Positions 63,557 to 64,000 of a stretch of 64,000 bases of DNA are shown piece by piece (positions within the stretch are counted from its first letter, which is position 1; each line of letters begins with the position of its first letter). The DNA comes from Lotus japonicus (lineage: Eukaryota > Streptophyta > Magnoliopsida > Fabales > Fabaceae). Below the pieces are notes generated by a model. It had not been told where the DNA came from. It saw nothing but the letters and a program-made list of their open reading frames with translations, and searched no databases. The stretch spans positions 2,296,501 to 2,360,500 of the forward strand of contig NC_080043.1 of assembly GCF_012489685.1 (NCBI RefSeq), read 5' to 3'. The position numbers and the translations under genes are program-made.

Positions 63557-63731
63557 GGAGTCATGATGTGTTGTAAAAATTGAATAACTAGCAACATCAC
63601 ATACAAGCTCGATATGTTTGAAATTAAGTCACACTATCCTCAACGATGTATTTGCTTATTAGAGCAAAATTCTCCAGAATTTAACAGGCTCGATCTTCCC
63701 GACAAAAACCGAAACATCATGTATAATATTC

Positions 63732-63850
63732 ACCTTCACCTTCACCTTGTGCTTCTGCCATCTCTGGAGTTGGATCCACCACCGTAGTAGGAGGATAGTT
63801 TTGGCTAGAAAATGCTCTGCCACCATGTGAGAATTGGAAAAAGTCAAGTG
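63732..63850 (-). CDS. Possible last exon of a second secreted peptide gene
   Basis: A minus frame reads FQFSHGGRAFSSQNYPPTTV and continues VDPTPEMAEAQGEGEGEYYT, ending in TGA near 63732. Its Pro/Gly/Glu composition resembles the mature part of peptide precursors. No signal peptide lies between it and the window end, so the first exon would lie beyond 64000. With the exon at 63556 it suggests a tandem pair on the minus strand. The overlapping 62-codon ATG frame (63847-63659) is an alternative reading. Confidence 0.25.
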
Positions 63851-64000
63851 ATACTTATGAGGTTTGGGGAAATATGGGCGATCTTAGGTGTATATATGAA
63901 TAATGATAATGGATCACCCATTTTTAACCTTTGTTCTTTGACCCAACCCTCCCTACACATAGCCAAACAAGTAATGATATGGTTGTAAGTGGGAATCATT

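Overview
This window looks like nuclear DNA of a flowering plant, a eudicot and most likely a legume. The base composition is AT-rich. Genes have short exons with GT..AG introns, and long intergenic stretches are filled with Stowaway, Harbinger, hAT and Mutator MITEs, Helitrons and LTR relics. There is no bacterial gene organisation. The legume guess is an inference from the style of the repeats and the LysM receptor; the species was not determined.

Only three genes are convincing and complete. (1) At 18843-20591 (+) lies a two-exon Fe(II)/2-oxoglutarate (TauD/clavaminate-synthase-like) dioxygenase of 328 residues. (2) At 25357-21159 (-) lies an eleven-exon LysM receptor-like kinase of 660 residues, of the Arabidopsis LYK3 / legume EPR3 clade. 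All of its splice phases join cleanly, but its kinase motifs are altered (GYKTYG loop, HQD catalytic loop). (3) At 46766-50232 (+) lies a five-exon Aux/IAA auxin repressor of 322 residues, IAA26/IAA18-like. Less certain genes are a B3-like gene with a frameshift (14847-15705), an ERF pseudogene with a hole in its AP2 domain (41524-41863), a decayed coding tail (13233-13551), and pieces of small secreted-peptide genes near the right edge (63494-63850).

Layout: an LTR fragment (1-450); palindromic repeats (2172-2318); a GA-rich 5' exon candidate interrupted by a ~5.6 kb Helitron (5993-11600, minus); a second Helitron end of the same family in the opposite orientation (16022); the dioxygenase/LysM-kinase pair; a MITE-rich spacer (26-32 kb); a nest of minus-strand Helitrons (33.6-39.2 kb) carrying a retroposon that itself carries a solo LTR; a 245-bp tandem array (39.9-40.7 kb); the ERF pseudogene; microsatellites; the Aux/IAA gene; a plus-strand Helitron cluster with an RNase H relic (51.3-55.4 kb); a Mutator-like foldback (55.7-56.6 kb); an unusual small retroelement with inverted LTRs (58.7-59.6 kb); and further inverted-repeat elements to the end.

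The three complete genes act in unrelated processes (redox metabolism, glycan perception, auxin response), and nothing indicates that they work together. The most unusual structures are the inverted-LTR element with an intact 5-bp target duplication, the three-level nested insertion whose empty site is preserved next door, and the motif changes in the LysM kinase.
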